Below are positions 51,905 through 60,835 of a stretch of 64,000 nt of DNA, piece by piece. Origin of the DNA: CAVYXZ01 sp965223835 (GTDB lineage: Bacteria; Chloroflexota; Anaerolineae; Aggregatilineales; Phototrophicaceae). Made by a program: the position numbers and the translations under genes. The stretch covers positions 372,001 through 436,000 of the forward strand of contig OZ245022.1 of NCBI GenBank assembly GCA_965223835.1, read 5' to 3'. The notes below the pieces were generated by a model. It searched no databases, was not told the origin of the DNA, and saw only the letters and a program-made list of their open reading frames with translations. The stretch's first letter is position 1. Each line of letters opens with the position of its first letter.

Positions 51905-53247
51905 GATGGTTTCTTTTCCGCCATGCGCCAGCGGCTATAAAGATAGGCGGCGGGACCTAAGACCATGCCCCGTAATTCGACCCAGGTGAGTTCGCTGGGG
52001 TAACTGCTGGTTCGCTTATGATTCTTGCTCGATTTTGAATCGAACATGTAATAGATGGCGCGACCGATTTTCGGCAGCATGTCCAGCAGGTTTGCCGGTT
52101 GTCTCAAAATAAATGGTATCAAGTAGGCCGTTAATCCCATACCATAGCCATAAAGCTGTCGGCGTAACGCAGCATAATCGGCGCGATGGGCATGATAAAC
52201 AATCGCCCCCGGTTCGTAGGCGATCTGGTAGCCGCGTTTAATCAGGTCGACAAATATCGCGAGATCTTCACCCCCATGAGTCGGGGTTCCCGCCCCCAAT
52301 GCCGGGTCGAACCCCCCCATCTCATGCAGCACCGCTGTGCGGAACGACATATTCGCGCCGCCGCCGCCATAGATACCGGCAGCCCAGGGATAGAGCGGGT
52401 CGCTTGATTGATGTGACTTGAGGTCAAAGACACACGGTTCGAATTCCATATCCCGTCCGCGAAACTGCTCACTGAGTAGTTGCGCCGGTGTATCGAGTTC
52501 AGTTGGCAGAATGGGGCCAGTCACACAGGCCACACGATCACCAGCCTGAAAGCTGCGTGCCACCTCGGTGAGCCAGTGCGGGTCTATCACGCCATCATCA
52601 TCGGTGTAGGCAATATATTCGCCCTGTGCCTGTTGCAAGCCGCAGTTACGCGCAATGGACAAACCTGGTTGATCTTCGCGAATGTAGCGAATCTGATCGT
52701 TGCCACCAAACGTCTGTTCAACCAGTTCAGCCGTGGCAGTGGTTCGGGGGGCGTTGTCAATGACGAGAATTTCGAAGTTCGGATAGTCGAGTTCTAGCAA
52801 CCGCTGCAGCGCCAGCGAAAGTTGGTCGGTGCGGTCCCGCGTACAAACCACCACGCTAATCAGCGGTGCATCCGCCAATAATTGTTTGCGTTGCACCAAG
52901 AATGCAGGCATGTCGGGGTCGATCTTTAGCCCGGTTGCGTCAAGCTGTGTCACCGGTGGGACCGCATTCTGTTTCAGCCAGTCGTTAATCTCCTGGTGCA
53001 GAGCCTGCCAGATTGCTTCAGCCAGCACCGTCGAATCCAGACCGTCAGCATCCAGATCAAGCGCGACCCGGCCAATGGGATACGTAAACAGCCGCACCAA
53101 AATCTGAACGCGCTGATAATGACGACCATCCACAACCGCTGCAATTGCTGCTAGCGGCTCGCTGAGTTCCACTTCCACCAGACGAACCGCCTGGAAGTCA
53201 GGATGATTGTGGTCAAATCGAGTTTCTGCTGTCGGTAACTGTGTCAT
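51901..53247 (-). CDS. GT2 glycosyltransferase with N-terminal extension
   Basis: A 448-residue family 2 glycosyltransferase. The GT-A domain starts near residue 130 (I-S-V-V-V-C-T-R-D-R), with V-I-D-N-A-P near 160 and A-Y-T-D-D-D-G-V near 215 as the DxD site. The first 125 residues form a separate domain of unknown role. The C-terminal 100 residues have W-x-R-x-Y/basic stretches that may lie at the membrane. I use the ATG at 53247. An ATG at 53292, only seven bases after the upstream stop, would add 15 residues of low-quality sequence. Confidence 0.88.
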   Translation of the reverse strand: MTQLPTAETRFDHNHPDFQAVRLVEVELSEPLAAIAAVVDGRHYQRVQILVRLFTYPIGRVALDLDADGLDSTVLAEAIWQALHQEINDWLKQNAVPPVTQLDATGLKIDPDMPAFLVQRKQLLADAPLISVVVCTRDRTDQLSLALQRLLELDYPNFEILVIDNAPRTTATAELVEQTFGGNDQIRYIREDQPGLSIARNCGLQQAQGEYIAYTDDDGVIDPHWLTEVARSFQAGDRVACVTGPILPTELDTPAQLLSEQFRGRDMEFEPCVFDLKSHQSSDPLYPWAAGIYGGGGANMSFRTAVLHEMGGFDPALGAGTPTHGGEDLAIFVDLIKRGYQIAYEPGAIVYHAHRADYAALRRQLYGYGMGLTAYLIPFILRQPANLLDMLPKIGRAIYYMFDSKSSKNHKRTSSYPSELTWVELRGMVLGPAAYLYSRWRMAEKKPS

Positions 53248-53299
53248 CACCAAACTTTCTCGCGAACAACTTCCGCCATGATGAGGATGCATAAATCAC

Positions 53300-54271
53300 T
53301 CATTTTACGGAAGGTGCTTCGATGTCAACGAAGCTTTTACGCGCTCTCATACCCAATACCAGGGAGCCATAGCCATAGCCGGCAGCCGTAATCAGCAAAC
53401 CGGCGATAATCGAGCCAGCCCGCGCCAACCCGGCCCAGTCCTGGCGCAGGAACGCATCACGCAAACCACGCAGCACGCCCAGCGGCAGGATGCGCATGGT
53501 ATAAGTACGTTCGGCAGACAGTGCATCATTCGACCCGACAAATTGTGAGATCAGGGCTTTCGAAAACCCTTCGGCAAAGCAGCGCTGCCGAAAATATGCC
53601 CACCGGGTGCGCTGGTCGGGCACCTGATGATTGATAACTGTCTTTGGTTCATACATGAAAATGGCATTGGGCCACCGCTGGCGTACCCGAATACAGAGTT
53701 CGGTTTCTTCACAACCAAGTGCGATTTTCCCCACGCGACCAACATCCTCACGAAAGCCGCCCACGACTTCAAACACCTTGCGCTCGATGCACATTGAACA
53801 ACCGAAGGGATTGCGCACCGGTTCAGCAGTGGTTGGCATGCCCTTATAGCTGCAACCGATCACCCAGTAAAATTCTTTGGGGAACCAGCGCGGAAAACTT
53901 CCCTGCCAGGCTGGTTCGGCTTTGCCACCTGCCCCCATGACATCAGGTTGGTTGCACCAATCGCCCAGCAATTTCAGCCAGTCGGCGTCAGCGGTGGCAT
54001 CATCATCGAGAAACGCAATCTTCTGGCCTTTGGCAGCGGTAATCCCGGTGTTGCGTGCGCCAGATAATCCGACCGATGCCGTGTTGTCAATGGCCCTGAT
54101 GTCGGGTAATGCAGTGCGTAATCGGTTGAGGAGTTCCGGGTTGTGATCGACTACGACAATGATCTCAAGCGGTGGTTGCGACTGTTGCTGGACAGAGTGT
54201 ACAGCAGCCAACAACTCATCCCATCGCTCTTCAGTGTAGGCGCAAATCACGACGGAAATATCGGATGCCAT
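53300..54271 (-). CDS. GT2 glycosyltransferase
   Basis: A 323-residue family 2 glycosyltransferase. D-I-S-V-V-I-C-A-Y-T opens the fold, V-V-V-D-H-N-P near residue 40 and A-F-L-D-D-D-A-T-A near 90 hold the donor and DxD sites, and G-C-E-E-T-E-L near 185 supplies a candidate catalytic acid. One hydrophobic stretch near 285-305 may touch the membrane. It lies in the middle of three consecutive GT2 genes. Confidence 0.9.
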   Translation of the reverse strand: MASDISVVICAYTEERWDELLAAVHSVQQQSQPPLEIIVVVDHNPELLNRLRTALPDIRAIDNTASVGLSGARNTGITAAKGQKIAFLDDDATADADWLKLLGDWCNQPDVMGAGGKAEPAWQGSFPRWFPKEFYWVIGCSYKGMPTTAEPVRNPFGCSMCIERKVFEVVGGFREDVGRVGKIALGCEETELCIRVRQRWPNAIFMYEPKTVINHQVPDQRTRWAYFRQRCFAEGFSKALISQFVGSNDALSAERTYTMRILPLGVLRGLRDAFLRQDWAGLARAGSIIAGLLITAAGYGYGSLVLGMRARKSFVDIEAPSVK

Positions 54272-54340
54272 GCAAACTCCATTCTCAGACTCAGGCTTGT
54301 TTTAATGTCAGCGTTGTTGATTCCCTGAACCCGCTGGAAT

Positions 54341-55315
54341 TCAAGATACCGTTGCATCAGCTTCCAGAAACGTCCACATATCGTCAGCATATTTGATTTG
54401 CTTGGCCTGTTGCTGGCGCACGACTGGATTTGCTGTTTCCAGGTCAAGCAGCACCTTGCTGGTGGCCTTTATCGACTCGACAGCGTGTTCATATGCCTGA
54501 GCCGAAAGATAGGGCCGCTGGCGGTAAAGGTGCATTGCTTCTTCTCGGAGCAGATTCATTGCGGGCGTAAACGGGTCATCAGTCCCCCGAAACCGGTCAA
54601 ATAAGCTTTTGGAACCGGGCAACCGATTAGTATATTCGTGAAAAATTTGTTTGAGTACGCGCCAGCCATCCGGGAAGGCCCGCAAATTGCTTTTACCGAA
54701 CCGGCGCTGATATTCGAAACTGGGCACTTCGGTTACTTTGAGACCAATCTGCAAAGCTTTAGAATAAACCTCAGTCTCAATCTCAAAACCTTCAGACTCC
54801 AGGTCAAGCATCGGCAGCACGTATTTCCAGAATGCGCAATAGCCATAGCACAAATCGCTATAAGTGCCACCAAATAGAACGCGGACCAGTATGACGAAAA
54901 ACTGGTTGCCCCAGTACCGGTGGAATTCCATATCATCGGTTCCACCGCCATGAACAAAACGCGATCCTTTGGCAAAGTCAGCACCCGCCATCAAAGCACC
55001 GACATAGGCCGGAATTTCTTCGGGCGACATGGAGCCATCGGCATCCAGCATCACGATAATGTCGCCCGTGGCATTATTGAACCCGGTGCGCAGGGCACTA
55101 CCCTTGCCCTTGCCCTGTTGGGTCAGGACCCGAATGTTGGGATACAGGCGGCGGGCCTCTTCAATGGTTCCATCGGCGGAATGCCCGTCAATCAACAACA
55201 CTTCATGCACCCAGATTGGGATACCCGGAAGCACGAACCGCAGGTTGTTTACCTCGTTCATGGCGGGGATAACGACGCTTACTTTAGGACTATTTTGGGG
55301 GTGTGAAATAAACAA
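54341..55315 (-). CDS. GT2 glycosyltransferase, DPM1-like
   Basis: A 324-residue family 2 enzyme near dolichyl-phosphate mannosyltransferase in sequence: V-V-I-P-A-M-N-E near residue 14, L-I-D-G-H-S-A-D-G-T near 41 and M-L-D-A-D-G-S-M-S near 88. No C-terminal membrane helices, unlike the GT2 at 34984. It probably uses a polyprenyl phosphate or a nascent lipid-linked glycan. The only in-frame start before the first motif is a TTG at 55315, with an in-frame stop four codons... upstream (TGA), so a TTG start is likely. It is the first gene of the minus-strand run after a 405-base gap. Confidence 0.87.
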   Translation of the reverse strand: MFISHPQNSPKVSVVIPAMNEVNNLRFVLPGIPIWVHEVLLIDGHSADGTIEEARRLYPNIRVLTQQGKGKGSALRTGFNNATGDIIVMLDADGSMSPEEIPAYVGALMAGADFAKGSRFVHGGGTDDMEFHRYWGNQFFVILVRVLFGGTYSDLCYGYCAFWKYVLPMLDLESEGFEIETEVYSKALQIGLKVTEVPSFEYQRRFGKSNLRAFPDGWRVLKQIFHEYTNRLPGSKSLFDRFRGTDDPFTPAMNLLREEAMHLYRQRPYLSAQAYEHAVESIKATSKVLLDLETANPVVRQQQAKQIKYADDMWTFLEADATVS

Positions 55316-55720
55316 TTTTCAATCCAGCCTCTAAAACTTCCGGTCGATAACTGATGCCGCTCTGAACCTCACCACTTCATACTGAGTGGTCTGAACATGT
55401 TGTTGTGTTAAGTGACAACATGGACAACTTGCTTAGTCCTGAAAACCAGAGCTAGAGAGCCAGCTCACACCTGACAATTTCACCATAAGATCAGATGAAA
55501 GGTGTTATTTGACAGCAATCACTTCTCCACTTTCAAAGGAGCGATGTGGAGTAGATTCAGTCGTTGAAACTACAGGACTTTTTACAATTTTCACGAAATC
55601 TTATTGACCGTAACTAACAGGAGCCTAAAATTTATTTGCAGGAATATTACACAAGTTGTAATTATTTTGTCAATGAGTAACAAAATTCATACGTACCAGT
55701 TGTAATAATATTAATAAACG
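55316..55720. other. AT-rich leader/promoter region of the glycan operon
   Basis: A 405-base gap with no credible gene, AT-rich compared with its neighbours. It holds two inverted repeats, ACCACT/AGTGGT (55371-55390) and CATGTTGT/ACAACATG (55396-55422), and a direct repeat AGTTGTAAT at 55654-55662 and 55698-55706 (44 bases apart). It probably carries the main promoter and leader of the three GT2 genes on the minus strand. Confidence 0.5.
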
Positions 55721-56503
55721 TTAATTTGTGTGCTGACGCATCTGCCGAACCAATCTGAACGCGACACTCGCTACCGGACGCAGCCGGCGCTCGGCCATGG
55801 AGGGTTTGCTGGCAAGCAATTGGCTAAACTGCGTGACATCCATGTCTGGCTTCACCAGTAATCGCGGCAGTGCATAAAGGTCATCGGTCGGCATCAATCC
55901 GGCACAGGCCGCTGTAAAGCCCGCGGCTTGAACCAGCCGGCGTACCATACGGTTAGAGAAACCGTGTGGATAGCAAAAGCTGTGGATCGTGCGTTCAAGT
56001 TTTGATTCAACGATTTTTTTTGATAAAAAGACTTCCTCGTGGGCATCTGCCCGGTTGAGTAAGTCCATTTGGGGATGGGTGTGACTGTGTGCCCCACATT
56101 CAATAGATTCTGGGAGTTGTTTAAGTGAATCCCAATCTAAGATAGGACGATCGCCTTCACCGATAGTCGCCATCCACTGACTCGTCTTCCCGACATAGGC
56201 CGTGGGAATATAGAGCGTTGCCCGACAGCCAAAACGCTCCAACACCGGTAATGCCTGGGTGGAGAAATCGACAAAGGCGTCATCAAATGTGAGGAGGACC
56301 CGGCGTTCGGGTAATGACTGCCCTTCGATAATGGCAGTTGCCAATTCCGTTACCGTCAGGGTTGTGTAGCCCTCGGCATCCAAATACTCGATCTGTTCCT
56401 TGAACCGCGCGGGCGGCACGATGAAATCAGCAAATTCGCTGTTCGCTGTGTCCGAAATGCTGTGATACATCAAGATGGGGGTTTCGCGTATAGCCTGAAT
56501 CAT
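55721..56503 (-). CDS. Polysaccharide deacetylase (NodB-type)
   Basis: A 260-residue carbohydrate esterase family 4 protein. P-I-L-M-Y-H-S-I near residue 9 opens the domain. L-L-T-F-D-D-A near 73 has the catalytic and metal-binding Asp pair, and H-S-H-T-H-P-Q near 138 has the two metal-binding His residues. It likely removes acetyl groups from an amino-sugar polymer. No signal peptide is seen. It lies at the upstream end of the glycan locus, separated from the GT2 run by a 405-base gap, and is divergent from the formate dehydrogenase genes. Confidence 0.9.
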   Translation of the reverse strand: MIQAIRETPILMYHSISDTANSEFADFIVPPARFKEQIEYLDAEGYTTLTVTELATAIIEGQSLPERRVLLTFDDAFVDFSTQALPVLERFGCRATLYIPTAYVGKTSQWMATIGEGDRPILDWDSLKQLPESIECGAHSHTHPQMDLLNRADAHEEVFLSKKIVESKLERTIHSFCYPHGFSNRMVRRLVQAAGFTAACAGLMPTDDLYALPRLLVKPDMDVTQFSQLLASKPSMAERRLRPVASVAFRLVRQMRQHTN

Positions 56504-56610
56504 ACTTTTAAGTCATCATCAACAAACTTCAAAAGGTGTTGTACGGTTGTACCCGCCTTATGCTACCTGACGAATGTGAAGATACCAAGTGTCGAGACAG
56601 TGATCTAGAG

Positions 56611-56616
56611 TATAAT
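56611..56616 (+). promoter_or_regulatory. Candidate -10 box for the formate dehydrogenase genes
   Basis: Perfect TATAAT 33 bases before the fdhA start at 56649, in the divergent gap. I see no convincing -35 hexamer. Confidence 0.35.
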
Positions 56617-56648
56617 CATCCATAAAATTGTTTGTCGAGAAAGCAATA

Positions 56649-58808
56649 ATGACTAAAACACTTACGCCTGACCACCAGATCCGCACCACCTGCCCCTACT
56701 GTGGCGTCGGTTGTCAGATGGACTTACAGATCAAAGATAACCTGATTTACCGGGTAGAAGCGCCCTTCGATTCGGCGCCGAATTATGGCAATCTGTGCGT
56801 TAAAGGTCGTTTTGGCCTGGACTTCGCCACCCACCCCCGTCGTCTGAAAACGCCCTTGATTCGAGACGGCGGCCCCGGACAGTTTCGGGAAGCAACCTGG
56901 GATGAAGCGCTGACGCTGGTGAGTGAGAAGCTGGCGGCGATCAAGCGCCAACACGGCGGCGACAGCATCGCGACCTATGCCTGTGCGAAGGCCACCAACG
57001 AAGACAATTATGTTTTTCAAAAGTGGGTACGGGCTGTACTCAAGACCAACAATGTCGATCATTGTGCGCGGCTGTGTCATGCGGGCAGCGTCACTGGCCT
57101 GCAACTGGCGATTGGTTCGAGCGCGATGAGCAACAGCATCGCCGAGATGGAGCATCTGGACACCTTCATCGTCACCGGCAGTAACACGACCGAGACGCAC
57201 CCGGTCATCAGCCTGTTCTTGAAGAAAGCGGTGCGGCAAAACGGCGCAAAGCTGATCGTGATTGACCCGCGCCAGATCGAGTTAACCGACTTTGCGACGC
57301 TCTGGCTGCGGCAGAAACCAGGCACCGATGTTGCCGTTTTTCAGGCGATGGCCCACGTTATCGTGACCGAGAAACTCTATGATGAACAGTTTATCGCGCA
57401 GCGGACAGAGGATTTCCACGATTACATTGAATCGCTGGAGCCGTTTACACCGGAATGGGCCGAGACGGTCAGCGGGGTTCCGGCTGATGACATCCGGCAA
57501 GCGGCCCGATTGTATGCCGAGGCCGACCGCGCCGCATTTTACTGGGGCATGGGCATCAGCCAGAGCACACATGGCACCGACAACGCGCTGTCATTGACCA
57601 ATCTGGCCCTCATGACCGGGCACATTGGCAAACCGGGCACGGGTCTGAATCCGCTGCGTGGGCAGAATAACGTACAGGGATGCTCGGATAGCGGCGGCCT
57701 GCCCAATGTCTACACCGCCTACCAGCGGGTGGATGATGACGACGTGAAGGCCAAATTCGAAACCGCCTGGCACACGGCATTGTCCCCGGAACCGGGCCTG
57801 ACCGTGACCGAAATGGTTGACGGTGCGTTGACCGGCCAGATCCACGCGATGGTCGTGATGGGTGAAAATCCGCTGATGAGTGAGCCGAATTTATCCCATG
57901 CCCAGCACGCGATGGAAGCCCTCGATTTTGTGGTCTGCATCGACATCTTCATGAACGAAACCGGCGAATTGGCGGATGTGATTTTGCCTTCGGCCAGCTT
58001 TGCCGAAAAAGATGGCACGTTCACCAACAGCGACCGCCGGGTGCAGCGGGTGCGGCAAGCCCTACCCCCGGTTGGTCAATCACGCCCCGATTGGCAAATT
58101 GTTTGTGATCTGGCAACCCGGATGGAAACTTTACTCGGAGTTGAGACGTCTGCCGGGTTTGATTACGCTGATGTTGAGGCCATCTGGGAGGAGATGCGGG
58201 CGGTGACACCCGATTTCTATGGCATTAATTACGAGCGGCTGGAGCGTGAAGGCGGTGTGCATTGGCCCTGTCCAGCGCTCGATCATCCTGGAACGCCCTA
58301 TCTGTTCGAGGACTCGTTCCCGCGTGGCAAGGGCAAATTCTGGTCACTGGAATATGGCACCGATAGCGAATTGCCCGATGACGACTATCCCTATCACCTG
58401 ACGACTGGGCGCGTGCTGTTTCACTGGCATGGCGGCACCATGACGCGCAACTCGCGGCTGGATGATGCGTTCCCGGAACCGGTCATTGAGATGCACCCCG
58501 ACGATGCTCACGAGTTGCAGATGGTCTCCGGCGACTGGGCTGAAGTCACATCACGCCGTGGCAGTGTGGTCTGTCGCGTGCTGGTGACAGGGCGTTCACC
58601 GGTGGGGACCATCTTCCTGCCCTTTCATTTCGTTGAGGCGGCGGCCAACCTGCTGACGCTGGACAAGATTGACCCCCGTGCCAAGATTCCTGATTTCAAA
58701 ATGGCGGCGGTTAACATCCGCAAGGTTGATGCCCCGCAACGCGATGGTGTTGATGTGCCACTCGCTGAACGTGGCGCGATCAAAGAGCCGACCAAGTACG
58801 TGCATTAA
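56649..58808 (+). CDS. fdhA: Formate dehydrogenase catalytic subunit (Mo/W-bisMGD)
   Basis: A 719-residue molybdopterin oxidoreductase that oxidises formate to CO2. Cys15, Cys18, Cys22 and Cys50 bind a [4Fe-4S] cluster. Cys143 in A-R-L-C-H-A-G-S-V lies where FdhF has selenocysteine, so this is the Cys form, and His144 follows as expected. G-S-N-T-T-E-T-H-P near 180 and G-Q-N-N-V-Q-G near 338 are further cofactor-site motifs. There is no N-terminal [2Fe-2S] domain. That part is a separate protein (62656-63375). No Tat signal is present, so it acts in the cytoplasm. I start it at the ATG at 56649 and not at the codon seven upstream. Confidence 0.94.
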   Translation: MTKTLTPDHQIRTTCPYCGVGCQMDLQIKDNLIYRVEAPFDSAPNYGNLCVKGRFGLDFATHPRRLKTPLIRDGGPGQFREATWDEALTLVSEKLAAIKRQHGGDSIATYACAKATNEDNYVFQKWVRAVLKTNNVDHCARLCHAGSVTGLQLAIGSSAMSNSIAEMEHLDTFIVTGSNTTETHPVISLFLKKAVRQNGAKLIVIDPRQIELTDFATLWLRQKPGTDVAVFQAMAHVIVTEKLYDEQFIAQRTEDFHDYIESLEPFTPEWAETVSGVPADDIRQAARLYAEADRAAFYWGMGISQSTHGTDNALSLTNLALMTGHIGKPGTGLNPLRGQNNVQGCSDSGGLPNVYTAYQRVDDDDVKAKFETAWHTALSPEPGLTVTEMVDGALTGQIHAMVVMGENPLMSEPNLSHAQHAMEALDFVVCIDIFMNETGELADVILPSASFAEKDGTFTNSDRRVQRVRQALPPVGQSRPDWQIVCDLATRMETLLGVETSAGFDYADVEAIWEEMRAVTPDFYGINYERLEREGGVHWPCPALDHPGTPYLFEDSFPRGKGKFWSLEYGTDSELPDDDYPYHLTTGRVLFHWHGGTMTRNSRLDDAFPEPVIEMHPDDAHELQMVSGDWAEVTSRRGSVVCRVLVTGRSPVGTIFLPFHFVEAAANLLTLDKIDPRAKIPDFKMAAVNIRKVDAPQRDGVDVPLAERGAIKEPTKYVH

Positions 58809-58901
58809 TATTATTCTAATTGATGTACTTTGATACTATACAACTATTGAGTTACTATTTGCTCAGGTTACTCTATCTTTATTAAATTTGTTAGGGTGTC
58901 T

Positions 58902-59645
58902 ATGCAACGATTGTACAATCATTTGAGGAGCTATATTGAGATATATTTTGCTCTAGTCGCTGCTGCTGTGACGTTTCTTATGGGCATTTTGGGCAATGTG
59001 GAGATTGATATTTTGATCTCTATAGTCTCTTTTGTCTTGGGAATAATAGCCATTAGCATTTTTCGAGATCGTCACAAACTTGAGGAACTGAAGTTGCACA
59101 TGCTACCTCACAGTAAGCTTAGAGTACGCTCGAGACTGGATGACGAGGTAAATGAAGTACTTTACGGTTCAATGAACGAAGTTTATTTGATTCTGCGTTA
59201 CGGTGACACAATACGTTATCAGGTTCACCGCCTATCAGAGAAAAAGATTAAAGTCTATATGCTCTTGTGCGATCCTGATGATGTTGGGACCATGAAAAAT
59301 ATAGCTTTTCGGACATCGACTACCCATCATAAAGAGAATGGCGCAGAAATTATTCGTCATACAATAACGGAATTCAGTGACATAGAGAACCTTGAAATAA
59401 GGCTAATTCCTTATGGGCCTACAAGTATAGTATATATGTCTGACCCTAAACAGCCTCATGGTGAGTTATTAGCTCTTTATGGTGCCTTTCGCGTGAGACA
59501 TAATATTGCACCCACTCTTCGCTTGAGACGTTTCGAGGACGAGTCAACATTTTCATTTTTCTATGAAGATTTTGTCAGAATGTGGAAAATTGCAAAACCT
59601 ATTTCCGGTTTTGCTGAAGAAAACAACCAGAAAGTGGAAGATTAG
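58902..59645 (+). CDS. AT-rich two-TM protein of unknown function between fdhA and mobA
   Basis: A 247-residue protein with two N-terminal membrane helices (about 16-34 and 39-57) and a cytoplasmic domain. The domain carries S-M-N-E-V-Y-L-I-L-R, I-K-V-Y-M-L-L-C-D-P-D-D and L-E-I-R-L-I-P-Y-G-P-T stretches and ends A-P-T-L-R-L-R-R. The pattern recalls the PLD-like DUF5919 region found in some regulators and effector proteins, but no HKD motif is seen. Base composition is clearly more AT-rich than the flanking genes, which suggests recent arrival. I start it at the ATG at 58902, six bases after TTAGGG. The fdh context need not reflect its job. Confidence 0.7.
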   Translation: MQRLYNHLRSYIEIYFALVAAAVTFLMGILGNVEIDILISIVSFVLGIIAISIFRDRHKLEELKLHMLPHSKLRVRSRLDDEVNEVLYGSMNEVYLILRYGDTIRYQVHRLSEKKIKVYMLLCDPDDVGTMKNIAFRTSTTHHKENGAEIIRHTITEFSDIENLEIRLIPYGPTSIVYMSDPKQPHGELLALYGAFRVRHNIAPTLRLRRFEDESTFSFFYEDFVRMWKIAKPISGFAEENNQKVED

Positions 59646-59693
59646 ATCACCCTGTCCGAGTTTCGATTTCTCAAGGGCAATTATTGAATTGTC

Positions 59694-60338
59694 ATGACAC
59701 CTCTCACCGTCGCCATCAACGCCGGGGGGCAAAGTTCGCGCATGGGCACGGACAAATCGTTCGTCGAGATTCTCGGTCAGCCGCTGATCGAACACATCAT
59801 CGAACGCGTGTCCGATCTGGGCCAAGCAGAGACCATCCTCATCACCAACCGGCCCGCTGACTACGCCCATCTCGGCCTGCCCATGTTTGGTGATGTGCTG
59901 CCGGATAAGGGGTCGCTCGGTGGCATCTACACTGCGCTACATCACAGTCAGAGTCCGTACACACTGGTGGTCGCCTGTGATATGCCCTTCCTCAACCCGG
60001 CGCTGTTGCGCTACATGATCGACCTCACGGCAGGCGATCAGTACGATGTGATTGTGCCGCGTGTCGACGGCTATCCGCAGGGCTTGCACGCCATTTACAG
60101 TAACGCGTGTCTGGAACCGATTTGCGCCCGACTGGATACAAACCGGCTCAAGGTCATCAGCTTTTATGACGATGTGCGGGTGCGCTATCTGGATGAACCG
60201 GAATATCAACCGCTGGACCCGGATGGGCTGGCGTTCCAGAATGTCAACACCCCGGCGGAACTCGAAGACGCGCGGCGGCGGGCGGCAGAAAAGATTCAAC
60301 GCACAGGCGGTAAGGCGCAAAGTGGCGCAAAGGAATAA
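59694..60338 (+). CDS. mobA: Molybdenum cofactor guanylyltransferase
   Basis: A 214-residue enzyme that links GMP to molybdopterin to form the MGD cofactor needed by the formate dehydrogenase upstream. The nucleotidyltransferase signature is I-N-A-G-G-Q-S-S-R-M-G-T-D-K near residue 6-19 (with A-G-G), and V-V-A-C-D-M-P-F near 89 holds the metal-binding Asp. Its place between fdhA and the other subunits supports the assignment over related sugar nucleotidyltransferases. Confidence 0.92.
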   Translation: MTPLTVAINAGGQSSRMGTDKSFVEILGQPLIEHIIERVSDLGQAETILITNRPADYAHLGLPMFGDVLPDKGSLGGIYTALHHSQSPYTLVVACDMPFLNPALLRYMIDLTAGDQYDVIVPRVDGYPQGLHAIYSNACLEPICARLDTNRLKVISFYDDVRVRYLDEPEYQPLDPDGLAFQNVNTPAELEDARRRAAEKIQRTGGKAQSGAKE

Positions 60339-60344
60339 TGAAAA

Positions 60345-60770
60345 ATGTCGAAGCGGCAGTGGGTCTACGATCCTCATTCTGGTGGCAAGAAAATCCCGGA
60401 AGCGGCGCACAGTCGCATTCGAAAACGCATTGAAGATTTCGCCGCGACGCATTATGCTGGCAAGTACACGCGCCTGGAAATCCGCTTTAAGGGCAAGTTT
60501 TGTTACATTGATGCCTACACCGAACCCGACGTGCGTGACAACTGGCCGCCAGAAGATTGGCCGGAAACCCGCGAAGAATACTATGAGCGGCTACGTAATA
60601 CCCCGGTTCACCTGTGCCGTCTGCGCTTTTTCGGCGACGAAGACGCCTGGAGCATGGCTTTTTACACCTACAGTAACGAGAGCTATACACCGAGCATGTT
60701 CAATACCGGCAGCTTCACCGGCACGCCGGAAGAGGCGTTTGATACGTCGGCGGTCTATTTGCAAGGGTAG
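60345..60770 (+). CDS. Small conserved-looking hypothetical protein
   Basis: A 141-residue soluble protein, rich in Tyr, Trp and Arg, with a D-P-H-S-G-G-K-K-I-P segment near residue 9, a basic helix, and several beta-strand-like stretches (L-E-I-R-F-K-G-K-F-C-Y-I-D-A-Y, then C-R-L-R-F-F-G-D-E). I do not recognise a family. AAGGAA ten bases before the ATG and a seven-base gap after mobA make it a real gene in the operon. A role in formate dehydrogenase maturation cannot be claimed. Confidence 0.7.
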   Translation: MSKRQWVYDPHSGGKKIPEAAHSRIRKRIEDFAATHYAGKYTRLEIRFKGKFCYIDAYTEPDVRDNWPPEDWPETREEYYERLRNTPVHLCRLRFFGDEDAWSMAFYTYSNESYTPSMFNTGSFTGTPEEAFDTSAVYLQG

Positions 60771-60775
60771 ATGTT

Positions 60776-60804
60776 TTCTCAAGTTAATCAGGGCATGTTA
60801 TACT
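60776..60804 (+). promoter_or_regulatory. Candidate internal promoter before the NuoEF-like gene
   Basis: TTCTCA at 60776-60781, 17-base spacer, TATACT at 60799-60804. The match is four of six and five of six. It lies just after the hypothetical gene and would start a transcript about 25 bases before the coding start. Confidence 0.45.
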
Positions 60805-60835
60805 CCGACTATCGCATGATTCGGGATATAATTTG

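Noticed and set aside
56649..58808. Selenocysteine in formate dehydrogenase
   Set aside because: The position is a Cys codon (Cys143) and the frame has no internal TGA.
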